DNA of 64,000 nt from Gaiellaceae bacterium (GCA_026002995.1 BPGK01000001.1:1674001-1738000); one strand, 5' to 3'. Positions 15,312 to 23,640 are shown, counted from the first letter of the stretch. Translations and numbers: made by a program. Notes: generated from the sequence alone by a model not told the origin.

Positions 15312-17221
15312 GCGAGGTGCCTCTCGAAGAAGCCGACGATCTCGTCGTAGCAGCGCACCCGGTTCTCGAGCTTGAGCACGTCGTGCCCCTCGTCCGGGAA
15401 TACGAGGTACTCGACGTCGCGGCCCGCCACGCGCAGCTCCTCCACGAGGTCGCGCGACTCCTGCTCGACAACCCGAGGGTCGTTCTGGCCCTGGATGACG
15501 AGGAGCGGGCAGGTGAGGTCGTGGATCCAGGTTCGGGGCGAGCGCTCGACGAGGAAGTCACGGTCGCGCTCCGGGTCGCCGACCGTGAGCGCGAAGAGCG
15601 GCTTCCACGTCTCCGGCAAGCGCTCCATGAACGTGAGCAGGTCGTAGGGCCCGAACATGTCGACCGCCGCCCGCCACAGCTCCGGGTGTCGGCTCGCGAG
15701 CATGAGCGTCATGTAGCCGCCGTAGGAGCGCCCAACCACGCCGGCCCGCGAGACGTCGATGCGCGGGTCGCGCGGGAGCACCTCGGTCATGGCATGCACG
15801 TGGTCGAGCCGATCCTGGCCGCCCCAGTCGCGGTCGACGCGCTTCATGTACGCCTGCCCGTACCCCGTCGACCCACGCACGTTGGGGACGAAGACGGCGA
15901 ACCCCTCGAGCGTGAGCGCCTGGATGAGCGGCATGGAGAACCAGGCGAAGTCCGGACGCTCCTGGCTCTGCGGCCCGCCGTGCACGTAGTAGACGAGCGG
16001 CCGGGGCCCCTGGTACCCGAGCTCGTCGGGGGGCAGGTAGAGGCGCGCCGAGACGCGCAAGCCGTCGTGTGAGGTAAACGACGCATCCTCGCCGGCCGAG
16101 AGGAGCGTCGGCGAGAGACCGAGCGCACGCTCGCGCGTCCGTGGGACGGGCCGTGCATCGGGCTCCGACTCGACGACGTAGAGCTGGGTCGGCATCGTGG
16201 CCGAGCAGAAGGCGAAGGCGAAGCGGCCGCTCTCCTCGTCGAACTCGAGCCCGTGCAGGACGCCGCCGGCAAACTCGCCTTCGCCGACGAGCGTCCGCTC
16301 CACGTCGAGCTGGAGCGCGTCCTCGTCGAAACGGGCGTCGTACGCCCACGAGCAGCCGTCGATGGTGAAGACGAGCGCGTACCGATCCCCCGCCAGGTGC
16401 TGGATCGCCTCGAGCTCGCCGAGGCCCTCGTGGACGAGCCCGCGAACCGAGACCGGCTCGATCTCGCCGGGCCGCTCGAGGGAGAGGTAGGCAGGCGTGC
16501 CGGCGTCGTCGAAGAGCGTCGTCGCGAGCAGCAGGCCACCTCGATCGGTGAGGTGCGGCGAGCGGACGCCGGTGAGCGGCACCTCGCGGCCGTCTTCCCG
16601 CTCCTCGAGCGGCGTCCCGAGGAGGACGCGTCGCCGGCCGTCCGGGAGCGGCTCGTAGAGAACGATGTCCCCAGCCGCGTACCCGTCGGCGAGGACGACC
16701 CGCGTGTGATCTCGGCTCCAGGCGACGGGAAAGGCCCCGAACGGGCTCCGAGCGAGCTCCGTGACCTCGCCGGACGCGAGATCGACGCGGAGGGCGTGCA
16801 CGAGGCTCTCCGTCCGCGACTCGGCCGCGAGGTACGCGATGCCGACGCGACGGTCGACCTCGTTGAGGTGCGAGCGGTAGGCGGAGAAGACCTCGGACAC
16901 CGGCTCGGGGAAGCCTCCGTCGAGCGGGACGGTCACGGGCTCGTAGTTCTCGTCGCCGTCCCGGTCGAGCATGAGCAGGATCCGGTCGAGCTCCGGGAGG
17001 ACGGCGAACGAGTGCCCGCCGACGAGGTCGGGGTTCTGAAGGGCGATCCGGGGCGGGAGGAGCGGCTCCGGCACGCCACCGGAGACGTCCATGGCGTACA
17101 GGCTCAGGCGTCCCGAGAGGTTCGAGAGGAAGACGAGGCGTTCGCCGACGAGCTGCGGCCGCACGAAGAGTCGCGCCGTGAGCAGCGACTCGATTCGCTG
17201 GGTTGTGAGCCCGGAGGGCAC
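15308..17221 (-). CDS. S9-family prolyl oligopeptidase-like peptidase
   Basis: A 637-aa protein with an N-terminal beta-propeller region and a C-terminal alpha/beta-hydrolase domain. The nucleophile is in VVGRSYGGYMTLMLASRHP (GxSxGG), the acid in GQNDPRVVEQES and the His in FPDEGHDVLKLENR, as in acylaminoacyl-peptidase/dipeptidyl-peptidase relatives. The oxyanion region is YYVHGGPQSQ. No signal peptide is seen, so a cytoplasmic oligopeptidase is likely. Three bases separate it from the yebC stop upstream, and it overlaps the lipoprotein gene. Confidence 0.92.
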   Translation of the reverse strand: MPSGLTTQRIESLLTARLFVRPQLVGERLVFLSNLSGRLSLYAMDVSGGVPEPLLPPRIALQNPDLVGGHSFAVLPELDRILLMLDRDGDENYEPVTVPLDGGFPEPVSEVFSAYRSHLNEVDRRVGIAYLAAESRTESLVHALRVDLASGEVTELARSPFGAFPVAWSRDHTRVVLADGYAAGDIVLYEPLPDGRRRVLLGTPLEEREDGREVPLTGVRSPHLTDRGGLLLATTLFDDAGTPAYLSLERPGEIEPVSVRGLVHEGLGELEAIQHLAGDRYALVFTIDGCSWAYDARFDEDALQLDVERTLVGEGEFAGGVLHGLEFDEESGRFAFAFCSATMPTQLYVVESEPDARPVPRTRERALGLSPTLLSAGEDASFTSHDGLRVSARLYLPPDELGYQGPRPLVYYVHGGPQSQERPDFAWFSMPLIQALTLEGFAVFVPNVRGSTGYGQAYMKRVDRDWGGQDRLDHVHAMTEVLPRDPRIDVSRAGVVGRSYGGYMTLMLASRHPELWRAAVDMFGPYDLLTFMERLPETWKPLFALTVGDPERDRDFLVERSPRTWIHDLTCPLLVIQGQNDPRVVEQESRDLVEELRVAGRDVEYLVFPDEGHDVLKLENRVRCYDEIVGFFERHLA

Positions 17222-17224
17222 GGG

Positions 17225-17980
17225 TCAGGAGGCTACAGCCTCGAGCACCTCTTCCGGGATGTCGAAGTTCGCGTACACGTCCTGGACGTCGTCGACGTCC
17301 TCGAGGCCCTCCACGAGGCGCACGAGCTTCCGCGCGGTGCTCTCGTCGGTGACGGCGACCGTCGAGCTCGGCACCATCGAGAGCTCCGCCGAGTCGATCG
17401 CGAAGCCGGCAGCCTCCAGCGCTTCGCGAACGGCGGCGAGGTCGGCCGGCGCGGTCGTCACCTGGAAGACGGAGCCGTCGCGCTCCACGTCCTCGGCGCC
17501 GGCATCGGCGGCGGCGAGCACGAGCTCGTCCTCGTCCACGCCCTCCGCCGGGACGACGACGATCCCCTTGCGCTCGAACTGCCAGGCGACCGCGCCCGTC
17601 GTTCCGAGGTTGCCGCCGTGCTTGGAGAAGAGGTGGCGGACCTCGGAGGCCGTGCGGTTCCGGTTGTCCGTGAGCGCCTCGACGAGCACGGCGACGCCCT
17701 CAGGCCCGTACCCCTCGTACACGATCGTCTCGAAGGAGGCGCCCTCCGCGTCCGTGCCCGCTCCCTTGGCGATCGCCCGCTCGATGTTCTCCTTCGGCAT
17801 CGAGTACGAGCGAGCCTTCTCGATCGCGTTCTGGAGGGCCAGGTTGTTCGCCGGATCCGGCCCGCCCTCGCGCACGGCGACGATGATCGCTCGCGAGAGC
17901 TTCGAGAAGAGCTTCCCGCGCTTCGCATCCGTCGCCTTCTTCTTGTGCTTGATCTGCGCCCACTTCGAGTGGCCGGCTAT
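17225..17980 (-). CDS. yebC: YebC/PmpR-family translation/transcription factor with an apparent ATA start
   Basis: A 251-aa YebC family protein (AGHSKWAQIKHKKKATDAKRG, then DNRNRTASEVRHLFSKHGGNLG), a family linked to relief of ribosome stalling at proline stretches and to regulation. Every family member starts MAGHSKW; here the codon at that place is ATA (17978-17980), six bases after a perfect GGAGGTGAG ribosome site, and no ATG, GTG or TTG is in frame nearby upstream. The ATA overlaps the pdxT stop as ATAG. I infer initiation at AUA coupled to pdxT termination; AUC two codons upstream is the other candidate. Confidence 0.9.
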   Translation of the reverse strand: MAGHSKWAQIKHKKKATDAKRGKLFSKLSRAIIVAVREGGPDPANNLALQNAIEKARSYSMPKENIERAIAKGAGTDAEGASFETIVYEGYGPEGVAVLVEALTDNRNRTASEVRHLFSKHGGNLGTTGAVAWQFERKGIVVVPAEGVDEDELVLAAADAGAEDVERDGSVFQVTTAPADLAAVREALEAAGFAIDSAELSMVPSSTVAVTDESTARKLVRLVEGLEDVDDVQDVYANFDIPEEVLEAVAS

Positions 17981-18564
17981 CGGGATCTCACCTCCTCCGG
18001 GGTGCGAGCGACTACTCGCTCGCGAACGAGCGAGAGGAAGCGCTCGTGCACGCGGGTGTCGTCGGTCAGCTCGGGGTGGAACGAGGCGAGGAGGAGCGGT
18101 CCGTCGCGCACGAGCACCGGGTCGCCGTCGAGGCGGCCGAGCACCTCCACTTGCGGCCCGAGCTCCCGGATTCGCGGCGCGCGGATGAAGACCCCGCGGA
18201 GCGGGCGCGGGTCGTCGACGAGCTCGACGTCCGCCTCGAAGCTCGCGACCTGGCGCCCGTATGCGTTCCGCTCGACCACGAGGTCGGCGAGGTCGAGGTG
18301 CTCGCGGTCGAGCACGATCATGCCGGCGCACGTCCCGAGGATCGGGCCCGCGAACGCACGGATCGCCTCGTCGAGCCCGTACAGCTCGGCGAGCCGCATG
18401 ATCGTCGTCGACTCCCCGCCCGGGATGACGAGCGCGTCGAGGCCATCGAGGTCGCCGGGAAGCCGCACCTCGCTCACGGCGACGTCGAGGCGCTCGAGCA
18501 CGCGCGCGTGCTCCCGGAACGCGCCCTGCAGCGCGAGGACCCCGATGCGCGTCCACCGCTCCAT
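17977..18564 (-). CDS. pdxT: Pyridoxal 5'-phosphate synthase glutaminase subunit PdxT
   Basis: A 195-aa class I glutamine amidotransferase that feeds ammonia to PdxS. Family features: IGVLALQGAFREH at the N-terminus, the IPGGEST loop, nucleophile Cys in GTCAGMIVL and the His/Glu pair in ASFHPELTDD. The gene is 11 bp downstream of pdxS and its TAG overlaps the yebC start. PdxST is the DXP-independent vitamin B6 route. Confidence 0.96.
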   Translation of the reverse strand: MERWTRIGVLALQGAFREHARVLERLDVAVSEVRLPGDLDGLDALVIPGGESTTIMRLAELYGLDEAIRAFAGPILGTCAGMIVLDREHLDLADLVVERNAYGRQVASFEADVELVDDPRPLRGVFIRAPRIRELGPQVEVLGRLDGDPVLVRDGPLLLASFHPELTDDTRVHERFLSLVRERVVARTPEEVRSR

Positions 18565-18575
18565 CGGCGCGGGAG

Positions 18576-19460
18576 CTACCAGCCGCGGGCTTCGAGCCGC
18601 TCCGACTCGGGGAGCGTGCTCGCGGAGATCCCGACCATGGGCTCCCCGAGACCGCTGGAGACGTCCGCGAGGATCTTCGCGTCCAGGTAGTGCGTCGTCG
18701 CCTGGACGATCGCGCGCGCTCGCCGCTCCGGGTCGCCGGACTTGAAAATCCCGGAGCCGACGAACACCCCGTCCGCGCCGAGTTGCATGCAGAGCGACGC
18801 GTCCGCGGGGGTGGCGATGCCTCCCGCGGTGAAGGTGACGACGGGGAGGCGACCGTGCTCGGCGACCCAGCGTACGAGCTCGATCGGCGCTTGCAGCTCC
18901 TTCGCCGCTGCGTACAGCTCGTCCTCCCGCATCGCCTGGAGACGCCGGATGGCGCCGAAGACGGCGCGCATGTGCGTCACCGCGTTGACGATGTCGCCCG
19001 TTCCGGCCTCCCCCTTCGTCCGGATCATGGCCGCGCCCTCGGAGATGCGGCGCAGCGCCTCGCCGAGGTTCGTCGCGCCGCAGACGAAGGGCACGTCGAA
19101 CGCCCACTTGTCGACGTGGTGCTCGAGGTCGGCCGGAGTGAGCACCTCCGACTCGTCGATGTAGTCGACCTCGAGCGCCTGCAGGATCTGCGCCTCGGCG
19201 AAGTGCCCGATGCGGCACTTCGCCATCACCGGAATCGTCACGGCCTCCTGGATCTCGCGGATCTTCTCGGGGTCGGACATGCGGGCGACGCCGCCGTCGC
19301 GGCGGATGTCGGCCGGGACGCGCTCGAGCGCCATGACCGCGCACGCTCCTGCCTCCTCCGCGATCCGTGCCTGCTCGGCGTTGACGACGTCCATGATGAC
19401 GCCGCCCTTCAGCATCTCCGCCAGTCCGGCTTTGACTCGCAGCGTTCCGCGCTCCACCAC
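18576..19460 (-). CDS. pdxS: Pyridoxal 5'-phosphate synthase lyase subunit PdxS
   Basis: A 294-aa TIM-barrel enzyme making PLP from ribose 5-phosphate, glyceraldehyde 3-phosphate and ammonia from PdxT. Highly conserved blocks are present: [17 protein letters not shown] (first catalytic Lys in LKGG), [55 protein letters not shown] (second Lys) and the GGIATPADA loop. Start GTG at 19460, six bases after TACACT, with no Shine-Dalgarno site: probably leaderless. Heads the pdxS-pdxT-yebC group. Confidence 0.97.
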   Translation of the reverse strand: MVERGTLRVKAGLAEMLKGGVIMDVVNAEQARIAEEAGACAVMALERVPADIRRDGGVARMSDPEKIREIQEAVTIPVMAKCRIGHFAEAQILQALEVDYIDESEVLTPADLEHHVDKWAFDVPFVCGATNLGEALRRISEGAAMIRTKGEAGTGDIVNAVTHMRAVFGAIRRLQAMREDELYAAAKELQAPIELVRWVAEHGRLPVVTFTAGGIATPADASLCMQLGADGVFVGSGIFKSGDPERRARAIVQATTHYLDAKILADVSSGLGEPMVGISASTLPESERLEARGW

Positions 19461-19466
19461 GAGGGG

Positions 19467-19472
19467 AGTGTA
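19467..19472 (-). promoter_or_regulatory. -10 element of a leaderless promoter (pdxS)
   Basis: TACACT on the minus strand, six bases before the pdxS GTG. The gap further upstream (to 19677) has no gene; it holds a 10-bp inverted repeat GGACGACAGG / CCTGTCGTCC at 19522-19531 and 19586-19595. Confidence 0.5.
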
Positions 19473-19677
19473 GCCGCGTCGCCTCGCACGCACGCGGAAG
19501 CGCGGTTTCCCCAGGGCTTGTGGACGACAGGAACGAACTCCCCGCAAAGTGCGGCGCGACGCTGTGGAAATCGCCGGGGAAATCGCCTGTCGTCCGGCGG
19601 ATGTGCAATCGATACGGCCCTCGGCGCGACTCCTCTCCCCTCAGGCGATCCGCCTGGCCCGAAGTTGCGCCACGACC

Positions 19678-19707
19678 GCAAGAGGCCCGCCCACCCGGGC
19701 CTCTTGC
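19678..19707 (-). terminator. Terminator hairpin downstream of the tRNA locus
   Basis: GCAAGAGGCCCG / CGGGCCTCTTGC, 12 perfect base pairs with a 6-nt loop. It lies after the last tRNA-like segment in the tRNA's direction, so it most likely ends the tRNA transcript. Confidence 0.7.
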
Positions 19708-19737
19708 TGCGTCGAGCGCCCGGCCGAGATATGCGCA

Positions 19738-19762
19738 TGGGCCCGCCTGGACTCGAACCAGG
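19738..19762 (-). pseudogene. Orphan 3' part of tRNA-Ile (T arm and acceptor)
   Basis: 25 bp identical to the T stem-loop, 3' acceptor strand and discriminator of the intact tRNA (27 bp identical with flanking bases; offset 79 bp). It lies downstream of the tRNA in transcription direction and is separated from it by a long hairpin. Confidence 0.85.
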
Positions 19763-19765
19763 CCG

Positions 19766-19807
19766 CCGCCGGAAGTCCAGGTGGCTTACGCCGTGGACTT
19801 CCGGCGG
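19766..19807. repeat. 14-bp perfect inverted repeat between the tRNA and its 3' fragment
   Basis: CCGCCGGAAGTCCA (19766-19779) and its reverse complement (19794-19807) with a 14-nt loop. It directly abuts the orphan tRNA 3' fragment. No similarity to the hairpin on the other side of the tRNA beyond being a palindrome. Confidence 0.9.
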
Positions 19808-19816
19808 AGTTCTCCA

Positions 19817-19890
19817 TGGGCCCGCCTGGACTCGAACCAGGGACCAACCGATTATGAGTCGGCTGCTCTGACCAGCTGAGCTACGGGCCC
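19817..19890 (-). tRNA. tRNA-Ile with CAU anticodon (lysidine type)
   Basis: A complete 74-nt cloverleaf: acceptor GGGCCCG/CGGGCCC with discriminator A, D arm GCTC/GAGC, anticodon stem GCCGA/TCGGT with loop CTCATAA, variable TGGTC, T arm CCTGG/CCAGG around TTCGAGT. The CAU anticodon with the GACTCATAATCG.TTGGTC context is that of tRNA-Ile2, whose C34 is changed to lysidine by TilS to read AUA; a Met elongator is the alternative. CCA is not encoded. Confidence 0.9.
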
Positions 19891-19942
19891 GCTCGGTCGA
19901 GAGCGTACTCCCACCCGAACGTACGCCAGCACGTTCGGGCAG

Positions 19943-19987
19943 AACCGATTATGAGTCGGCTGCTCTGACCAGCTGAGCTACGGGCCC
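19943..19987 (-). pseudogene. Orphan 5' part of tRNA-Ile (positions 1-45)
   Basis: 45 nt identical to the 5' acceptor strand, D arm and anticodon arm of the intact tRNA, ending one base into the variable loop. Together with 25 bp of the same 5' flank it forms a perfect 70-bp direct repeat (19846-19915 and 19943-20012, offset 97 bp). The spacer between the copies is a palindrome, CCCGAACGT / ACGTTCGGG (19914-19922 and 19931-19939). Confidence 0.9.
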
Positions 19988-20064
19988 GCTCGGTCGAGAG
20001 CGTACTCCCACCGGGACGGTTCCATCTCGCCGACCGCGGGCGCGGCTGACACAATGTCCGAGTC

Positions 20065-20517
20065 GTGAAGACGTTCCAGGTCGAGCACCAGCTCCGAACG
20101 GCCGGGGGGCTCACGGTCACCGACATCACCGACGACGTGCGGGAGGCCGTGCGCCAGAGCGGGATCACCGACGGCATCTGTGCCGTGTACTCGCCGCACA
20201 CGACCTGCTCGGTCCGCGTGAACGAGTGGGAGCGCGGGTTCCTCGAGGACTTCGCTGTCCTCCTCAAGCGCCTCGTCCCGACCGAGCACTACTACGCGCA
20301 CGACGACTGGGATCGCCGCACCGAGAACGTGTGTGCGGAGGACATGGAGGTCGGCAACGGGCACGCGCACTGCATGTCCATGCTCCTCGGCCCCGCCGGC
20401 GAGTCGATTCCCGTGCGCGACGGCGACCTCTGCCTCGGTCAGTGGCAGCGCGTCCTCTTCCTCGAGCTCGACCGCGAGCGCGACCGGCGCTGGCTCGTCC
20501 AGGTCGTCGGCGTCTGA
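20065..20517 (+). CDS. yjbQ: YjbQ/UPF0047 family protein
   Basis: A 150-aa member of the YjbQ family (VKTFQVEHQLRTAGGLTVTDIT start; SPHTTCSVRVNEWE; HYYAHDDWDRRTEN; NGHAHCMSMLLGPAGESIPVRDGDLCLGQWQRVLFLELDR), with the conserved Cys, His and Glu cluster. Some relatives show weak thiamine-phosphate synthase activity; the physiological role is unsettled. GTG at 20065 with no ribosome site visible upstream. Confidence 0.9.
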   Translation: MKTFQVEHQLRTAGGLTVTDITDDVREAVRQSGITDGICAVYSPHTTCSVRVNEWERGFLEDFAVLLKRLVPTEHYYAHDDWDRRTENVCAEDMEVGNGHAHCMSMLLGPAGESIPVRDGDLCLGQWQRVLFLELDRERDRRWLVQVVGV

Positions 20518-20519
20518 CG

Positions 20520-20687
20520 CTACGCGAGGCGCCGCTCGCGCAGCCAGTCCTCGAACGCCGCCCAGGCCGCGAGGTAGCCGGCGAGCCGCCGCAGACCCTC
20601 GACGATCTCGATCCGCGTATGCATCGCGCACGGCGCGCACAACCCGAGCGGCTCCGGGGCTTCCGCCTGGCGGCAGCGAACGCACAT
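20520..20687 (-). CDS. Small zinc-ribbon-like protein
   Basis: A 55-aa protein with two CxxC pairs (MCVRC near the start and LCAPC around residue 17-21), suggesting a bound zinc, followed by two helices rich in Leu, Arg and Trp (IVEGLRRLAGYLAAWAAFEDWLRERRLA). It converges with yjbQ, the stops two bases apart, and diverges from the AhpD-like gene. ATG at 20687 chosen because it places the first CxxC immediately at the N-terminus. Function unknown. Confidence 0.6.
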   Translation of the reverse strand: MCVRCRQAEAPEPLGLCAPCAMHTRIEIVEGLRRLAGYLAAWAAFEDWLRERRLA

Positions 20688-20811
20688 GAACCGACAGTAA
20701 CGCACGGCGGCCGGATCTCCTTCCCGCCCTGCAGCTCTTGGTGGCACTTGGTACGATGTCGGCGGCTCGCCGCTCCGCGTGCCCGACCTGCGCGATCCGA
20801 AAGGAGGCGAC

Positions 20812-21207
20812 ATGTCGAGAGCCGACGTCGAGGCCGACATCCGCGAGACGCTCGGGCTCGTCCCGGAGTTCTTCGCGGAGGTCCCCGACCGCCTGATCGA
20901 GACCGAGTGGGCGAGCTTCAAGTCCCTGATGCTCTCCGAGACCGCGATCCCGAACAAGTACAAGGAGCTGATCGGGCTCGGGGTGTCGGGCGCCACCCGC
21001 TGCCGGTACTGCGTCTACTACCACACCGAGGCCGCGCGCCTCTTCGGCGCCACCGACGAGGAGATCAACGAGGCCGCGCTCGTCGCCAAGAACACGATGG
21101 GCTGGAGCACGTACCTCAACGCGCGCGCCTTCGACTTCGACCGCTTCAAGAAGGAGTTCGACCAGATCGCCGAGCACGTGCGGGCGCAGATGGCCGTCTC
21201 CGCCTGA
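20812..21207 (+). CDS. AhpD-like/carboxymuconolactone decarboxylase family protein
   Basis: A 131-aa all-helical protein with the peroxidase-type redox motif ATRCRYCVYYHTEAARLFGAT (CxxC followed by His), as in AhpD-like alkylhydroperoxidases. It could reduce peroxides or quench reactive species. A strong AGGAGG at 20802-20807 sets the ATG at 20812. Monocistronic by appearance. Confidence 0.88.
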   Translation: MSRADVEADIRETLGLVPEFFAEVPDRLIETEWASFKSLMLSETAIPNKYKELIGLGVSGATRCRYCVYYHTEAARLFGATDEEINEAALVAKNTMGWSTYLNARAFDFDRFKKEFDQIAEHVRAQMAVSA

Positions 21208-21259
21208 CGAGCGGAGGCGAGCGGCGAGCCGGGGGCGGGCGCGGGAGCGCCCGCCTTCC

Positions 21260-21460
21260 CTACTCCGGGCGAGCCGTGCGCCCGAGGGCGGCGTCGTAGT
21301 CGGCGAGGACGCGCTCGAGGATCGCGCGGGCCTCGGCGGGCGCCTGCGGGTCGGCGCGGAGCGCGTCCAGGGCCATGCGCGCGGCCGCGACGAGCGCCGA
21401 CAGCTCCTGGCTCGTGGCCGTGACCGCGAAGACGTTCTCGCGGAGGCGCTCGACCTTCAC
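21260..21460 (-). CDS. Small conserved-looking helical protein
   Basis: 66 aa, GTG start (VKVERLRENVFAVTATSQELSALVAAARMAL). One short strand followed by helices; the pattern SQELSALVAAARMALDAL looks like small actinobacterial proteins of unknown function. It starts six bases after the SDR stop on the same strand, so it is probably the last gene of that operon. Confidence 0.6.
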   Translation of the reverse strand: MKVERLRENVFAVTATSQELSALVAAARMALDALRADPQAPAEARAILERVLADYDAALGRTARPE

Positions 21461-21466
21461 GTCCGG

Positions 21467-22237
21467 CTACTCGGGCGTGACGTAGGCGGCGGTGATGCCG
21501 CCGTCGACGACGAACGTGGCCGCGTTCACGAAGGACGACTCGTCGCTCGCCAAGAAGAGCGCGGCGTTCACGATCTCGCGGGGCTTGCCGAGGCGGCCCG
21601 TGGGCCAATGCACCTGCCGGCGGGCGAACGCCGCGGGATCGTCGCCGTAGATGGCGAGCAGGAGCGGGGTCTCCACCGGCCCTGGACAGAGCGCGTTGAC
21701 GCGCACGCCCTGGCGCGCGAACTGGACGCCGAGCTCGCGGGACATCGCGAGCACCGCCCCCTTCGAGGCCGTGTACGAGATCTGCGACGTCGCCGCGCCC
21801 ATGAGCGCGACGAAGGAGGCGACGTTGATCACCGACCCTCCCCCGCGCTCGAGCAGGTACGGGATCCCGTGCTTGCAGCAGAGGAAGACGCCCTTCGTGT
21901 TCACGTCCTGCACGCGCTGCCAGGCCTCCACGCTCGTATCCAACACCGAGGCGTCGTCGCCCGGAGAGATGCCCGCGTTGTTGTAGAGGACGTCGATCCC
22001 GCCGAAGCGCTCGGCGACGGCCGCGTACATCGCCGCGACACCCGCCTCGTCGGCGACGTCGACGGCGAACGCCATCGCCTCTCCCGGGCACGACGACACG
22101 GTCTCCTCAGCCAGCGCGCCGTCCACGTCGGCGACGCACACCTTCGCGCCCTCACCGCTGAAGACGATCGCCGCTTCGCGTCCCATTCCGCCGCCGGCGC
22201 CGGTGATAACGCACACCTTCCCGTCGAGCCTGCCCAT
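21467..22237 (-). CDS. Short-chain dehydrogenase/reductase
   Basis: A 256-aa classical SDR: cofactor loop TGAGGGMG, DVDG after strand beta-3 (Asp suggests NAD(H)), NNAG, catalytic Ser in NVASFVALMGA, and the YTASK Tyr/Lys pair, with PGPVETP and the C-terminal FVVDGGITAAY. ATG at 22237 is three bases before the aldehyde dehydrogenase frame ends (the stop at 22240). Same operon as the aldehyde dehydrogenase; substrate unknown, possibly an alcohol or aldehyde of the amine pathway. Confidence 0.9.
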   Translation of the reverse strand: MGRLDGKVCVITGAGGGMGREAAIVFSGEGAKVCVADVDGALAEETVSSCPGEAMAFAVDVADEAGVAAMYAAVAERFGGIDVLYNNAGISPGDDASVLDTSVEAWQRVQDVNTKGVFLCCKHGIPYLLERGGGSVINVASFVALMGAATSQISYTASKGAVLAMSRELGVQFARQGVRVNALCPGPVETPLLLAIYGDDPAAFARRQVHWPTGRLGKPREIVNAALFLASDESSFVNAATFVVDGGITAAYVTPE

Positions 22238-22239
22238 CC

Positions 22240-23591
22240 TCACACCTCCGTCGAGATGAAGACGCTCTTGACCTCGGAGTAGCCGTCGAGCGCATGCATG
22301 CCGAGCTCGCGCCCGAACCCCGACTGCTTGAAGCCGCCGAACGGTGTCTGCACGCGCACCGAGGAGTTCGAGTTGACCGAGAGCACGCCGGTCTCGATCG
22401 CGCGCACGACCCGGAGCGCCCGCGCGCCGTCGCGCGTCCACACGGACCCCGAGAGGCCGTACGGCGTGTCGTTGGCGATTCGAATCGCGTCCGCCTCGTC
22501 CTCGAACGGAATCACGGCGGCGACCGGGCCGAAGACCTCCTCGCGGGCGACGCGGTCCTCGTTCGTCGCCTCGACGAGCGTGCACGGAAACCAGAACCCC
22601 GGCCCTTCCGGAGCCTCGCCCTGGAAGAGCGGCTCGCCCTCGACGAAGGAGGCGACCTTGGCCCGGTGCTCGGCCGAGATGAGCGGCCCCATCTCGGTGG
22701 ACTCGTCGGCCGGGTCGCCGACCTTGACGCGCCTCGTCGCCTCGACCAAGAGGTCGAGGAAGCGGTCGTAGACGGACCGCTGGACCAAGATGCGCGAGCG
22801 GGCGCAGCAGTCCTGGCCGGCGTTGTCGAAGACGGCGTACGGCGCCGATGCGGCCGCCCGCTCCAGGTCGGCGTCGGCGAAGACGACGTTCGCCGACTTC
22901 CCTCCCAGCTCGAGCGTCACGCGCTTGATGGTGGAGGCGGCGCCTTGCATGACCAACCGGCCCACCTCGGTCGAGCCCGTGAACCCGATCTTCGCGACGT
23001 CCGGGTGCTCGATGAGGCGCTGCCCGACGACCGACCCCTTTCCGACGAGCACGTTCACGACCCCCTCCGGGATCCCGCCTCGAGGCAGAGCTCGCCCAGC
23101 CGCAGCGCCGAGAGGGGCGTCAGCTCGGCCGGCTTCAGGACGACCGTGTTGCCGCACGCGAGCGCAGGCCCGAGCTTCCAGCTCGCGATGTTGAGCGGGA
23201 AGTTCCAGGGGACGATGAGCCCGACGACGCCGAGCGGCTCGCGGAAGGTGGCGGCCACGCCGCCTGCCACCGGGATCGTCTCCCCGTGGTGTTTGTCGAC
23301 GGCGCCCGCGTAGAAGTGGAACACGCGGGCCACCATCGCCACCTCCCCCCGCGCGCCGGAGATCGGCTTCCCCACGTTCTCCGACTCGATGCGGGCGAGC
23401 TCCTCCCCGTGCTCCTCGACGAGCGTCGCCAGGCGGCGCAGGAGCCGGGAGCGGTCCTCCGGGGAGAGAGCCCGCCAGGCCGGAAGGGCCGCCTTCGCGC
23501 GTGCGACGGCGGCATCGGTCTCCTCAACGCCGGCCTGCTCGAGCTCGGCGATCGGCTCGGCGGTCGCGGGGTTGAGGACGGTGAGCGTCAT
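22240..23591 (-). pseudogene. NAD(P)-dependent aldehyde dehydrogenase, frameshifted
   Basis: The two halves of one ALDH-superfamily enzyme lie in different frames. The first (from ATG 23591) carries VVGLIVPWNFPL and KPAELTPLSALRLGELCLEAG; the second carries GFTGSTEVGRLVM, LELGGKSANVVFADADL with the general-base Glu, NAGQDCCARSR with the nucleophile Cys, and EVFGPV. The break is a one-base loss near 23075-23085, at GAG GCG GGA TCC, where LEAG should run into (L/I)PEGVVNVL. All catalytic residues are intact, so this is either a very recent mutation or a sequencing error in a G run. Likely a betaine/aminoaldehyde-type dehydrogenase given the context. Confidence 0.85.
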
Positions 23592-23640
23592 GCGCGTGAT
23601 TCAAACACGCCGCGCCCCGTCCGGGGACGGGATGCGCAGC

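Noticed and set aside
19509-19600. Replication origin with DnaA boxes
   Set aside because: Only weak GTGGA matches, no TTATCCACA-type boxes, no AT-rich region and no dnaA/dnaN nearby.
19738-20012. Attachment site of an integrated element at the tRNA gene
   Set aside because: A 3' duplication is typical of integration, but the copies are under 100 bp apart, no integrase lies nearby and both sides are housekeeping genes.
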